Positions 51,775-61,364 are shown, numbered from the stretch's first letter. The stretch is 64,000 nucleotides of DNA from Chryseobacterium piperi (GCF_002285635.2 NZ_CP023049.2:2108001-2172000), one strand, 5' to 3'. Made by a program: numbers and translations. The notes: generated by a model not told the origin, from the letters alone.

Positions 51775-52572
51775 TTATTCTTCCAGGGTTAATCGAAGAT
51801 AGGAATGGTTATAATAAAACTCTCCCAGTTCTTCGGTAATGGTAAAATCAGACTCTAATAATGTAATATTATCATAGATATATTTTCCTGTCATTTTATA
51901 TTCGGGATGCATATATTGATCTTTGGTAAAAGCCCGCAATCGTTCAATGACTTTGTTATCCCGAACCATTTTCCCTTCATAACTACGCTCTGTAGTTCCG
52001 TCTTCCAAATCCTGTTCTCTTAGATTGATATTAACAGGAATTACAACGCCTCCTCCAAACCGATCCATCTCGTTTTTTTTAATGTATCTTACATTTCCTT
52101 TATCTGCGCTTTGTTTGAAAATAAAAAAATACTGATGTAAAAAATGGATAAAGCGGATATTTTTAATTTCCATTTCTTCATTGCTAAGCTCATATTCTTT
52201 TGCGCGAATAATTTCGTAAGATTCGAGTGGATGAGCATTGGTAAGCCATTCTTTCACCTTTTGCCACTTTTTGTAGATTTCATCCCTGTTATATACTTTT
52301 TCTATAACTCCTTCCGCATTGATTCCTATTTCGATTTCTTTATAAATACTGCAAATTCTGTTGGTCATTTCAGCAATCTGAGTCATTATAGGATCTTCAT
52401 ATTCTGCTAATTCATATAATGTTTCTACAATATTAAAGCGATATAAGCCGTCATCAACTCCCTTATACGTTACTTCGTTCTTGATCCTGATTTTATAATC
52501 ACTTTTGATACTGTGAACTTTTGTTGTTCCTACAACCTCTGTATTATATTTAAAGGCTTTATCCTTTTCCAT
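51775..52572 (-). CDS. T6SS adaptor-like protein (VgrG-effector linker), no LysM
   Basis: A 265-residue soluble protein without signal peptide. I do not know a family name. It shares a pattern with the LysM protein of the second cassette: GVIEKVYNRDEIYKKWQKVK here and GRFSKIINKDKLKEKWERFK there, and similar C-terminal strands (KYIYDNITLLESDFTITEE against LFTYNLKTKLLEKAELSIIE). Both lie just after a vgrG and before a PAAR-like effector. By position and similarity it may load the effector on VgrG, as adaptor proteins do in other T6SS. Spacing is six bases after vgrG and four before the effector. Confidence 0.6.
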   Translation of the reverse strand: MEKDKAFKYNTEVVGTTKVHSIKSDYKIRIKNEVTYKGVDDGLYRFNIVETLYELAEYEDPIMTQIAEMTNRICSIYKEIEIGINAEGVIEKVYNRDEIYKKWQKVKEWLTNAHPLESYEIIRAKEYELSNEEMEIKNIRFIHFLHQYFFIFKQSADKGNVRYIKKNEMDRFGGGVVIPVNINLREQDLEDGTTERSYEGKMVRDNKVIERLRAFTKDQYMHPEYKMTGKYIYDNITLLESDFTITEELGEFYYNHSYLRLTLEE

Positions 52573-52578
52573 CCTTTT

Positions 52579-54765
52579 TTAAGTATTGATTTTTACTTTT
52601 GGACCTCCTATTTTTACTTCTGTCTTCCCTGCAATATTCGTTGTTTTACTTCCTATATTAAATTCATTACTGCCAGAAGCTGTAATTTTATCGGTAGCAT
52701 CCATAACGATTTCTTTACCATTGATTGTGATTTTTCCATCTTTATTGATGACAACGGTACTGGCTCCTACTACGATTTTAAATTCTGTATTGGCTGTAAG
52801 TGAAACGTTTCCTGATTTATCCATTTGTAAAATAGAAGCATCCCCTACGTTAATCATATTGGTATTTCCAGCCTTTACCGTATTATTATTTCCTACGTTT
52901 ACTGTTTTATCATTATTCGCATTGGTTGATGCATTTCCTGCCCCATCAAATTTCATATTCGCACCTCCCTGGTCTGTAAGAAAAACAGAACCTTCTCCAT
53001 CATTCAGCTCCAACTTATTTCCACTTCTGCTGCTTAAACTTTTAACATTATTCCCGGATCCGCCACCGCCACCTACTCCTCCATGGAACATTCCACCCAT
53101 AACGAAAGGACGGTCGGGATGCTGATGGGCAAAATTAACGACCACCTGATCTCCTACTTCAGGAATCGCCATAAATCCTCTGTTTTTACTTACCTTATCA
53201 CTGCCTCCCGCATCCGGTGTCATTACTCTGATAAATTCTGTTGTGGAAGCTCCGTTTTGCCAATCGAACTGTACCTGTATCCTTCCTTGATTCAATGGAT
53301 CGGTATTGGAAATTACTTTAGCAAACTGAGCGTCTGCTTTAGGCTGCTGAAACTCCGGACGGGGAATAAAACCTGTATCTGAGGCAATAGCATCAAATGT
53401 TCCTGTATAGTAACCTCTTGCATCCACTTCATGGCTTACCTCAATAATCATTAATTTGGTAAAATAAGAGGTCTCGTTGCTATTCGTTTTACGCATCTCG
53501 ATATCCGAAACGCATCCCGGATATAAAAATGGGACCGTAGTGGTTCCCGAGGTAATAAACACGTCGGAAGCTTTACTTCCAGCGGTTCCTTTCTGAGAAG
53601 CATCAATATCCATAAATGAAACAGCTTTTATCGGAGCGACTCTTAAAGAGGGGGTAGTAAATATCTTTTCTGAAATTTCGTACGCTCTTTTAGCGATATC
53701 CGAAGTATGATTAATTTTTGAGCTCCCGGTGGTCAGCTTTTCATTTTTACTGCTGTTGTAGCCATAAAAAGTAGGGTTGACATGCTGAGCTTTCATTTTT
53801 ATTTTTATGTCGCTTACACTGCTTCCATAAGTTAGCTTAACGGGTTTTTCCTGAGGGGGAAGTTTTCCAAAATGTAATACTTCACCATCATAATAAAACT
53901 GCTCTCCATAAGCCTCAGCGATCCTTGCCAGATAGTTATAATGGGTTTCTTCATATTGAGAACTGTAAGAAACATTCCCGTGTTGTGAATCTACTCTGAA
54001 ATCAAATTTATTCTGTCCCAAACCTTCTTTAATCACCTGATCAGCAATACTGTTCAGGCTTATTTCCTGTCCGCCTCCAAAACTTTGGATATGAGGAGCA
54101 GCATCCAGAAGAACGGTAGGACTATATCCGGTAAGTACTATATTTCCCAAACTTCCTTTTTCCTGGCTGAATCCTACTTCTGTAATGACTCCTATAAAGC
54201 TCCTTTCAGGACCATCTTCAACATCTTTGTATTTGAAAACTACGGTAATCCGTTTTCCCAAAAAGTTCTGAGCTTCTTCTAAATTATGGTTTTCAGCACT
54301 CCCCAAGGTATCATGGGCTAATGTTAAATCGAATTCATGGTGCTTAACCGCGCTTTGTGTGAGCTTAAAGTGTTTGAAATGCTTAACGATTTTCCCTTCA
54401 ATAACAATTTGAAGTTTAACCACCCGGTTAATACCTAAAATTTGATTTTCAGGAATAGCTTTGGCATTATGTATTTTGGAAGTAGGTTGTTTCGACCATA
54501 CTTTATTATCTACAACAGCAGGAGCATTAGGCTGTACAACCTGATTCATAAAGAGATTGGATGAGTTTTGAACCACTCCGGTATAAGCCTGCGCCTGGGC
54601 AAGTTTCTGAGTAGCTTTTTTAACTTTTTCGCCGCTCTGTTCCTGTAACTTATCTGTAGCTTTCTGTACTGCTTTTGTTTTGGCTGCTTCTCCTATTTTT
54701 TCGGTCATGGGGCTTTTTACAGCTTTTGAACCGGGCAATTTTACCGATTGATCATCTTTAAACAT
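52579..54765 (-). CDS. vgrG: T6SS spike protein VgrG (copy 1)
   Basis: A 728-residue spike protein. The ATG at 54763-54765 is used because it gives the same start (MFxD) as copy 2; an upstream frame extension has no counterpart. A basic, helical N-terminal region of about 100 residues, rich in Lys, Gln and Ala, precedes the gp27-like part (VVKLQIVIEGKIVKHFKHFK, FLGKRITVVFKYKDVEDGPE) and the gp5-like OB-fold (DPLNQGRIQVQFDWQN, VMTPDAGGSDKVSKNRGFMA). The C-terminal 150 residues are repeats of a beta-helix type. It matches copy 2 closely up to GNNVKSLSS and then diverges. It carries the adjacent nuclease effector (inference). Confidence 0.93.
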   Translation of the reverse strand: MFKDDQSVKLPGSKAVKSPMTEKIGEAAKTKAVQKATDKLQEQSGEKVKKATQKLAQAQAYTGVVQNSSNLFMNQVVQPNAPAVVDNKVWSKQPTSKIHNAKAIPENQILGINRVVKLQIVIEGKIVKHFKHFKLTQSAVKHHEFDLTLAHDTLGSAENHNLEEAQNFLGKRITVVFKYKDVEDGPERSFIGVITEVGFSQEKGSLGNIVLTGYSPTVLLDAAPHIQSFGGGQEISLNSIADQVIKEGLGQNKFDFRVDSQHGNVSYSSQYEETHYNYLARIAEAYGEQFYYDGEVLHFGKLPPQEKPVKLTYGSSVSDIKIKMKAQHVNPTFYGYNSSKNEKLTTGSSKINHTSDIAKRAYEISEKIFTTPSLRVAPIKAVSFMDIDASQKGTAGSKASDVFITSGTTTVPFLYPGCVSDIEMRKTNSNETSYFTKLMIIEVSHEVDARGYYTGTFDAIASDTGFIPRPEFQQPKADAQFAKVISNTDPLNQGRIQVQFDWQNGASTTEFIRVMTPDAGGSDKVSKNRGFMAIPEVGDQVVVNFAHQHPDRPFVMGGMFHGGVGGGGGSGNNVKSLSSRSGNKLELNDGEGSVFLTDQGGANMKFDGAGNASTNANNDKTVNVGNNNTVKAGNTNMINVGDASILQMDKSGNVSLTANTEFKIVVGASTVVINKDGKITINGKEIVMDATDKITASGSNEFNIGSKTTNIAGKTEVKIGGPKVKINT

Positions 54766-54919
54766 AGCCTTCGATTTTAAATGAAAATATGAACTGTTGT
54801 TACAAACCAATTCAATTGATTACGGATCAATTGAATTTCAAATCTAAAATAACTTATAACAATTTAATTATCAATGATATAAATATAAATTTCAGATGAA
54901 TATATCTTAAAACCAAAAA

Positions 54920-54957
54920 ACAGAATAGTATACTCTAAAAGGAGTGCACTATTCTGT
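54920..54957 (-). terminator. Terminator after hcp copy 1
   Basis: ACAGAATAGT and ACTATTCTGT arms with an inner ACTC/GAGT pair; on the minus strand a T run follows. Its twin lies after hcp copy 2. It may reduce read-through into vgrG, keeping Hcp in excess. Confidence 0.8.
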
Positions 54958-54990
54958 ACCAATTTATTTTTTTACTAAGATGATTTAAGG

Positions 54991-55395
54991 TTAGTTCCCT
55001 GGCCATACACCTTCATAAGCAGCATTACCATAGTTGATTTTTTCTGCGCTTACTACAAAGCTGATCAACATACTGTTTTCGTCTACTGCGTCGAAGTCTA
55101 CTTCGTGCTGAATTACATAACCGTTTTCCCAGTTCAAAGTAATCAATGTCCCTTCTTCATGAGATTTATTGAATGTAATTTCGCCACTTGTCGGTTTATA
55201 TTTTCCATTTAATAAGCTTTCCAGAATATCAGATTTTTCTGTAGCTTCTATAGTGAGTTTAATGATAGCATTAGATGGATCTGATGCTACTCGTCCTGAA
55301 ACGTCAGTAGATCTTGAAACGCTGTAATTTAGCTTTAAAAGTTTCTGACCTTCGCTTCCGTTGAATTTTAAGATTCCTCTTGAATTTGCTGCCAT
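54991..55395 (-). CDS. tssD: T6SS tube protein Hcp/TssD (copy 1)
   Basis: A 134-residue tube subunit of the Bacteroidetes TssD type (AANSRGILKFNGSEGQKLLK, LNWENGYVIQHEVDFDAVDE). Hexamers of it stack to form the inner tube that is shot out by sheath contraction. The protein is identical to copy 2; I count about ten nucleotide differences in 405, all synonymous. It has its own promoter and terminator, so it forms a short highly expressed transcript upstream of vgrG copy 1. Confidence 0.95.
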   Translation of the reverse strand: MAANSRGILKFNGSEGQKLLKLNYSVSRSTDVSGRVASDPSNAIIKLTIEATEKSDILESLLNGKYKPTSGEITFNKSHEEGTLITLNWENGYVIQHEVDFDAVDENSMLISFVVSAEKINYGNAAYEGVWPGN

Positions 55396-55448
55396 GATTG
55401 GTAAATTTTAATCGTTAATATTTTGTGATGCGGTGTTCAATTATATAG

Positions 55449-55479
55449 CAAATATATACCCGTTATTTTGAACCTCAAA
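55449..55479 (-). promoter_or_regulatory. Promoter of hcp copy 1
   Basis: Minus strand TTTG (55476-55479), 19 nt, TATATTTG (55449-55456): a full Bacteroidetes promoter, repeated with the same spacing before hcp copy 2. Confidence 0.75.
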
Positions 55480-55505
55480 GCTTTCAAACAGGAATCTGAA
55501 TTTTT

Positions 55506-55539
55506 GTAGTAGTTCTACTATTTCATGTAGTAATTCTAC
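55506..55539. promoter_or_regulatory. Two dyads upstream of the hcp copy 1 promoter
   Basis: GTAGTAGTTCTAC (55506-55518) and GTAGTAATTCTAC (55527-55539) are near-identical 13-base dyads whose starts are 21 bp apart, so about two DNA turns. The first lies 27 bp from the -33 element, the same distance as the single dyad before hcp copy 2. They look like an activator site. Confidence 0.6.
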
Positions 55540-55683
55540 GATTCAAGAAATAAATAAACACAAAAACATTTAGTAATCAAATAGTTAAAAACTAAAACTA
55601 ATAATTAAATTAACAATAATTTAACACTAACAAGAGAAATAACCGCTTGTCTCACTTCAAAATAATGTTAAAAAACAAGCATT

Positions 55684-56955
55684 TTAATTTTGTACAGAAT
55701 GTATCGTCATTCCACCTCCGGATTGATTTTCAAATGAGTCTGCCAATACACTGAAAGTCCATTCATTTAACGGAGAGACAAGCAATGGCAATACCAACCC
55801 TGCAACGTTAATTCCCCCTCCAAAACCTTTTGCAACTTCTGCCTTCATTCCCTTTGTCGTCTCCGCTTTATGCTGGCTAATGACTTTATTACCTTTATTA
55901 GATGTTTTTACTCTCGGCAGAATTTTCCCGCTTTTCTGCCTTTTCATAGCTTCCACTGTCTGGGCTCCGGACCTTGTTTTTTTCATTTCCGTAACGATTT
56001 CTGCAATTCTGGCTTCACGTTCAGCGCGGGTCCCTTTAAGGTTCATTATTTCTTTAATGTATTTCTCATTCTGATTTTGTCTGTATCTATCATAGGAATG
56101 ATAAAGAATATTTTCAGCAGCACTCGTTTGAGATGTTCCAATATAAGGGTCATCCGGAGTATCAATTGTAAAAGAGCCTTCTAATTCTTTACGCGAGACC
56201 AGCATTTGATCATAGGCAGTATCTCCACTATCGCTACTGTACATGCCCTGCATCCCCTGAGCTTCTAAATAAGCAACAGGCTGGAAGATAAGATATGCTC
56301 CTACTACACCAACCAAAGCTTCTTTCCCTCCCGCAAAGAATGCAGCACCTATACCACCTCCGCCTGCTAATGCGGTTCCGCCTGAAAGACCTATTCCAAA
56401 TCCAAACAGTCCGCTAATAGCTGCTGTAAGACTCACTTCTCCCCAGTTTCTGAATGCTACATTTTTTGCAGCAGCATTGGCTTCACTTTCATCTAAAAAA
56501 GGAGTGAGTACTCCCGGTCCGGCAGAGCAGGTTAAAAACGATTTTTGTGTTAGTGCTTTGTGTCCTTCAAAATTCACATTTGAATGGGGGTTAACCCATT
56601 CTACAAGATTAGGATTACATTTGGTACTATTTGAGGCTATAGCAACAGTTGCCGCAATAGCAATGGCACCCAGGATTACAGCTCCAACTCCGAAAGTACA
56701 TATAGAGAAAGCAACTGCCAATCCTAAAGCAAGACCAGCCACTAAAAATGACCATGCTGCTACTTTCCCCCAGTTACTTTTGCACTCGAAATCATCTTTT
56801 AATACCATATCAACTTCTGTTAATAAGGGTTTCTTTTGCGATTTATAAATAACAGTAAGGTTCCACATTTTGGGATCAGCAAGCAGAACTCCCGGTGCAG
56901 GATCCATCTGATGGCTGCAAACAATAAATGTTTCTTGAGGAAGATAGTTACTCAT
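55684..56955 (-). CDS. PAAR-like (DUF4280-type) T6SS protein with unknown C-terminus
   Basis: A 423-residue protein. Its first 145 residues match the PAAR-like part of the nuclease effector (FIVCSHQMDPAPGVLL, FEGHKALTQKSFLTCSAGPG, VLTPF), including hydrophobic helices at about 66-107. A Gly-rich hydrophobic stretch (about 185-235) and a charged linker (about 290-370) follow, then a C-terminal hydrophobic segment (INVAGLVLPLLVS). There is no Hint or nuclease motif. It may be a membrane-acting effector, or a spike tip without toxin. Its ATG overlaps the TGA of the preceding membrane protein by four bases. Confidence 0.78.
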   Translation of the reverse strand: MSNYLPQETFIVCSHQMDPAPGVLLADPKMWNLTVIYKSQKKPLLTEVDMVLKDDFECKSNWGKVAAWSFLVAGLALGLAVAFSICTFGVGAVILGAIAIAATVAIASNSTKCNPNLVEWVNPHSNVNFEGHKALTQKSFLTCSAGPGVLTPFLDESEANAAAKNVAFRNWGEVSLTAAISGLFGFGIGLSGGTALAGGGGIGAAFFAGGKEALVGVVGAYLIFQPVAYLEAQGMQGMYSSDSGDTAYDQMLVSRKELEGSFTIDTPDDPYIGTSQTSAAENILYHSYDRYRQNQNEKYIKEIMNLKGTRAEREARIAEIVTEMKKTRSGAQTVEAMKRQKSGKILPRVKTSNKGNKVISQHKAETTKGMKAEVAKGFGGGINVAGLVLPLLVSPLNEWTFSVLADSFENQSGGGMTIHSVQN

Positions 56956-57926
56956 AGCTTAAAAATTTTTTTTACTTCTTCTTTTTTTGTACCCGCCGTT
57001 ATTTCCGAAGAAAACTGTTCCAGCTTAAAATATTTCTTGATATGATCAACAATATCAGGGGTTATAAAATTCAGAGAATAAAGATTTTTATCATGGGTAT
57101 AAAACAATATTCTTATGGCTCTGTTATAGACAGAATTTTCTATAATATGAATCTCTTGAATCGATTTTTTCGGTAAGGGGATTATTTTATTCCCTTCAAA
57201 CTTCAATGTTTCGGCTGTAAATGCAATCTTTTTTATTTTAGCCGTATAGGAAAAATAGGTATACACTAAAAAAAGATATAAAAACAAAAAAGGCAAAGTC
57301 ACTATAATTTCTAAAAATGCATTTCTTGTACGGGTAATCAAACCAATCTCAGCCTTATAAGGCTCAATCAAAATTCTAAAAAGAAACATTACCGCAAAAC
57401 CTAAAACTGCAAAAACCAAGAACTGAAGCTTGGGATTTTTAATGAAAAAGGAATTAACAAACAGATCACCGGATGTGTTAACCACACCAGTATTCTCTTT
57501 TAGCCTATTCAGCAGAATATTATACTCCTGCGTATTGCTTTTCAATAAGGATCTGGAAATTGTAAAATGTTCACCCTCAAGGTTTAGTTTAATTGTATTT
57601 TGATCCATCTCAAGTGCACTTCCGGAAACCACATGATTCCTCTTTTTATAGGTAACCTCAACGGAATCATTATTAATATGATTGATAGAAACTTTTTCAG
57701 AAAAAATGTATAACAAAACCTGATAAAGAATAATGACGTGAAAAAAATAAAAAATAAAAAGAACAAGAAGTATAAAACCTATGCCTGATCTATCCACAAG
57801 CTCTCCCCATATTGAACCCAGGTAATCCCACCCCGGAACAAGATAAGAATATAGGAAAACGATAAATGTTGCTATAACAGCCAATCCTATCTTCCTGCTA
57901 TTATTAAGAGTTTTTATAAAAATCAT
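56952..57926 (-). CDS. Multi-pass membrane protein coupled to the PAAR-like gene, candidate immunity
   Basis: A 324-residue protein with about four membrane helices (about 14-31, 48-75, 168-188 and 206-228) and soluble parts between and after them. I know no family. It lies between the LysM adaptor-like gene and the PAAR-like gene and overlaps the latter by four bases, so both are made together. If the PAAR-like protein attacks membranes, this would be a good immunity protein; alternatively it helps effector loading. The evidence is positional. Confidence 0.6.
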   Translation of the reverse strand: MIFIKTLNNSRKIGLAVIATFIVFLYSYLVPGWDYLGSIWGELVDRSGIGFILLVLFIFYFFHVIILYQVLLYIFSEKVSINHINNDSVEVTYKKRNHVVSGSALEMDQNTIKLNLEGEHFTISRSLLKSNTQEYNILLNRLKENTGVVNTSGDLFVNSFFIKNPKLQFLVFAVLGFAVMFLFRILIEPYKAEIGLITRTRNAFLEIIVTLPFLFLYLFLVYTYFSYTAKIKKIAFTAETLKFEGNKIIPLPKKSIQEIHIIENSVYNRAIRILFYTHDKNLYSLNFITPDIVDHIKKYFKLEQFSSEITAGTKKEEVKKIFKL

Positions 57927-57949
57927 TATTTGAAAATCAATTTTACTGT

Positions 57950-59005
57950 TTAAATTCTCCTTAGATTAAAAATACATTCGGATTTTATATTATTCTCAAT
58001 GTTTTCAATTATTGACAGTTCTGCTTTTTCCAATAGTTTAGTTTTCAAATTATAGGTAAATAGATTTCGCATGTCCAGCTTATAATTTGAAAATTTATAT
58101 TTAATCAATGGACGGTGGTACTTTTCATACCCCTGGCTTACTTTTTCTAACAAATCTTCAGATTCTATAGTTTCCCATACCTTTCTAACGGTTACAGAAT
58201 CTCCTTCTTTTTGAAGTATATCATATCTTACTTCCATTGGAACAACTACATCGGGAAATAACTGAGACTGGTAGTTGTACTGCTCTCTTTCCAGCTTATC
58301 GTCACTGTAATATAAATATTTATCTAAAACTGTTAGATAAAATAAATCTCTGTTGTAGTCCTTTTCATCATCATAGGCATCGGAAAATTGAAAATCACCT
58401 TCACTGATCAGCTTATGATACTCCTGTGGTTTGGTTTGTTTAATAATTTTAATAAATTCAATATCATTGAGCTTATCGCTCTTAAATCTCTCCCATTTCT
58501 CTTTCAGTTTATCTTTATTGATAATTTTAGAAAAACGGCCTAATTCATTCATCTTTACTACACAACTATTTCTTATATAATCAACTTCTGAAACAAAGTC
58601 AAAAACACGAGACAATGCAGGAGGATTAAATTCATAAAAAAAATCACAAAGCTCAACATCAATTAAGCGCTTTGGTAAATTATATTTTACCTTATACTCT
58701 TTTTTTAGCTGAGAATAGCTTTTAACATCTTCTTCAATTCTGGTTACATTTAGCTGTTCACATCTGTAAGTTGCCCTTTGGTCATAATCTATTATAATAC
58801 CTGAATTATTTTTCTGCTCTTCCTTTGTGGTAAAAGGTAAAATAATAGTCTTGATATGAAGGGGTAGCTGATTTCCATAAAACTGTTGGGTAACTGATGA
58901 GTGAGAATTATGAAAATCCACTAATGTTTTAATGGTTATATGGTGTTTTTCTGCTATTAACTCTAAAGTATCTCCTTGTTTTACCTCATATTTAATTATT
59001 TCCAT
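57950..59005 (-). CDS. LysM-containing T6SS adaptor-like protein
   Basis: A 351-residue protein. Residues 4-52 form a LysM domain (YEVKQGDTLELIAEKHHITI, then KTLVDFHNSH). The remaining 290 residues resemble the shorter adaptor-like protein of the other cassette, notably around residues 180-200 (GRFSKIINKDKLKEKWERF) and at the C-terminus. There is no signal peptide, so LysM probably serves as a protein-protein module on the VgrG spike rather than binding wall from outside; LysM domains are known in phage-tail hub proteins. It lies five bases after vgrG copy 2. Confidence 0.72.
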   Translation of the reverse strand: MEIIKYEVKQGDTLELIAEKHHITIKTLVDFHNSHSSVTQQFYGNQLPLHIKTIILPFTTKEEQKNNSGIIIDYDQRATYRCEQLNVTRIEEDVKSYSQLKKEYKVKYNLPKRLIDVELCDFFYEFNPPALSRVFDFVSEVDYIRNSCVVKMNELGRFSKIINKDKLKEKWERFKSDKLNDIEFIKIIKQTKPQEYHKLISEGDFQFSDAYDDEKDYNRDLFYLTVLDKYLYYSDDKLEREQYNYQSQLFPDVVVPMEVRYDILQKEGDSVTVRKVWETIESEDLLEKVSQGYEKYHRPLIKYKFSNYKLDMRNLFTYNLKTKLLEKAELSIIENIENNIKSECIFNLRRI

Positions 59006-59009
59006 ACGA

Positions 59010-61208
59010 TTAATTTATATCCACCTGGCTTCCTGTGATAAATGTATTCCCAGTTGCATTGATGGATGTATCAGATTTACTGTGCAAACTCAATTTATTT
59101 TGAGTAACAAGTAGTGCATTGTCTTTAGAATTCATATCCAGCATTCCATTTCCAACAGAAATAGTAATTGAATCCTGCTTTATAGTGATTTTATTTTCTC
59201 CTACTTTTAGTTCAATCTTTTCTTTACCTTCAATAGAAATATTTCCACTACTATCCATTTTTAAAACAGAATTTATTCCACCTCCATCTTTACTTCCTAC
59301 ATTAATAGTATGGGTACTTCCTGTATTAACAGTATGATCTACTCCCACTTTTTCTGTACTATTATTACTCACTGTGGTAGTAATATCTCCCGAACCACTC
59401 AAGACAACAGAATTTTGGTTTCTATCTCTTACAGTAATTCCTCCGCCGTCATTTAATTCTATGATATGCCCGCTTTTGCTGCTTAGGCTTTTGACATTAT
59501 TTCCAGCTCCGCCTCCACCGCCAATTCCACCATGGAACATTCCGCCCATTACAAAAGGACGATCGGGATGCTGATGAACAAAGTTGACGATAACCTGATC
59601 TCCAACTTCTGGAATTGCCATAAATCCACGGTTTTTTTCCACTTTTTCACTACTTCCCGCGTCAGGAGTCATGACTCTGATAAATTCTGTAGTGGTAGAC
59701 CCATTTTGCCAGTCAAACTGAACCTGTACTCTTCCCTGGTTCATCGGATCTGTATTGGAAATCACCTTAGCAAACTGCGATTCAGCTTTCGGCTGTTGAA
59801 ATTCCGGACGAGGAATAAAGCCCGTATCTGCTGCAATGGCTTCAAATGTTCCTGTGTAATATCCCCGTGCATCCACTTCATGATTCACCTCAATGATCAT
59901 TAATTTTGTGAAATAGGCTGTTTGGTTGGTGTCTGTCTTACGCATTTCAATATCCGCAACACAACCGGGATATAAAAATGGAACGCTTGTGGTGGCCAAT
60001 GTAACAAATACATCAGCAGCCTTACTTCCTGCGGTTCCTTTTTGAGATGCATCAATATCCATAAATGAGGTAGCTTTAATCGGTGCTATTCTCAAAGAAG
60101 GGGTAGTGAATGTTTTTTCAGAAATTTCATACGCCCGTTTTGCAATATTGGACGTATGGTTTATTTTAGAAGCTCCCGTAGTCAGTTTCTCATTTTTACT
60201 GCTGTTATAGCCATAAAAAGTAGGATTGACATGTTGGGCTTTCATTTTAATCTTAACATCATTAATACTGCTACCATAGGTAAGCTTCACCGGCTTTTCC
60301 TGCGGGGGAAGCTTACCGAAATGAAGAACTTCTCCATCATAATAGAATTGTTCGCCATATGCTTCAGCCATCCTTGCGAGATAGTTGTAATGGGTTTCTT
60401 CATACTGAGAGCTATAAGGAACATTACCATGTTGGCAATCTACCCTGAAATCAAATTTATTTTGCCCTATCCCTTCTTTAATCACCTGATCGGCAATACT
60501 GTTTAAGCTGATTTCCTGATTCCCACCAAAACTCTGGATATGAGGAGCCGCGTCCAGAAGAACTGTTGGGCTAAAACCGGTCAAAACAATATTTCCCAGA
60601 CTCCCTTTTTCCTGACTGAATCCAACTTCTGTAATGACTCCTACAAAGTTTCTTTCAGGACCATTTTCTACATCTTTATATTTAAATATGACTGTAATTC
60701 TTTTTCCCAGAAAATTTTGTGCTTCTTCAAGATTATGGTTTTCAGAACTTCCCAAAGTATCATGAGCCAACATTAAGTCAAACTCATGATGTCTGCTTGT
60801 ACTTTGTTTGAGTTTGAAGTGTTTGAAATGCTTTACCATCTTTCCTTCAATCACAATTTCAAGCTTAACCACTCTGTTAATGCCAAAAATCTGGCTTTCA
60901 GGTATAGCTTTCGCATTATGTATTTTGGAAGTTGGCTGTTTAGACCAAACTTTGCCTTGACTGATTGCAGGGTTGTTTGGAGTGACCATTTGATTCATAA
61001 ACATTCCTGGAGCATTTTGTTTTACCCCTGAATATGCTTTTTGAATTTTTCCAGCTTTCTGGGTTGTTTTCTGAACTGCAGCATCAGCCTTTTGCATTTT
61101 TTCATCAACCTGTTTTCTTACTTCTTTTTGACCCACTTCCTGTATAGGCTTCGTAGAATCCTTTACATTTTTAGGGCTTTGTATTTTGGGTTTGTTATCC
61201 TGAAACAT
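59010..61208 (-). CDS. vgrG: T6SS spike protein VgrG (copy 2)
   Basis: A 732-residue VgrG paralogue of copy 1. The gp27-like and gp5-like parts (about residues 60-590) are nearly identical to copy 1 (FLGKRITVIFKYKDVENGPE, DPMNQGRVQVQFDWQN). The N-terminal Lys/Gln-rich 60 residues and the C-terminal 140 residues differ. The tail reads VKSLSSKSGHIIELNDGGGI and ends NTFITGSQVDIN, against EVKIGGPKVKINT in copy 1. Distinct tails probably select distinct adaptors and effectors. Confidence 0.93.
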   Translation of the reverse strand: MFQDNKPKIQSPKNVKDSTKPIQEVGQKEVRKQVDEKMQKADAAVQKTTQKAGKIQKAYSGVKQNAPGMFMNQMVTPNNPAISQGKVWSKQPTSKIHNAKAIPESQIFGINRVVKLEIVIEGKMVKHFKHFKLKQSTSRHHEFDLMLAHDTLGSSENHNLEEAQNFLGKRITVIFKYKDVENGPERNFVGVITEVGFSQEKGSLGNIVLTGFSPTVLLDAAPHIQSFGGNQEISLNSIADQVIKEGIGQNKFDFRVDCQHGNVPYSSQYEETHYNYLARMAEAYGEQFYYDGEVLHFGKLPPQEKPVKLTYGSSINDVKIKMKAQHVNPTFYGYNSSKNEKLTTGASKINHTSNIAKRAYEISEKTFTTPSLRIAPIKATSFMDIDASQKGTAGSKAADVFVTLATTSVPFLYPGCVADIEMRKTDTNQTAYFTKLMIIEVNHEVDARGYYTGTFEAIAADTGFIPRPEFQQPKAESQFAKVISNTDPMNQGRVQVQFDWQNGSTTTEFIRVMTPDAGSSEKVEKNRGFMAIPEVGDQVIVNFVHQHPDRPFVMGGMFHGGIGGGGGAGNNVKSLSSKSGHIIELNDGGGITVRDRNQNSVVLSGSGDITTTVSNNSTEKVGVDHTVNTGSTHTINVGSKDGGGINSVLKMDSSGNISIEGKEKIELKVGENKITIKQDSITISVGNGMLDMNSKDNALLVTQNKLSLHSKSDTSINATGNTFITGSQVDIN

Positions 61209-61298
61209 AGTACTTTGTGTTTAGTTAATGTAATATTAAATGCACTCTCCACTATTCTTAAATATATATTTTTTGATCATTATAGCAGAAACAGGAAA

Positions 61299-61336
61299 AC
61301 AGAATAGTATACTCCAAAAAGAGTGCACTATTCTGT
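61299..61336 (-). terminator. Terminator after hcp copy 2
   Basis: Same ten-base arms as the terminator after copy 1 (ACAGAATAGT, ACTATTCTGT) with ACTC/GAGT inside and a slightly different loop. The T run on the minus strand is weaker here. Confidence 0.72.
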
Positions 61337-61364
61337 ACTAATATTTTTATTAAGAAATTTAGGA

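Noticed and set aside
52586..53125. 179-codon frame antisense to vgrG copy 1, with others antisense to copy 2
   Set aside because: They arise from biased codon use on the coding strand; there is no promoter or protein signature.
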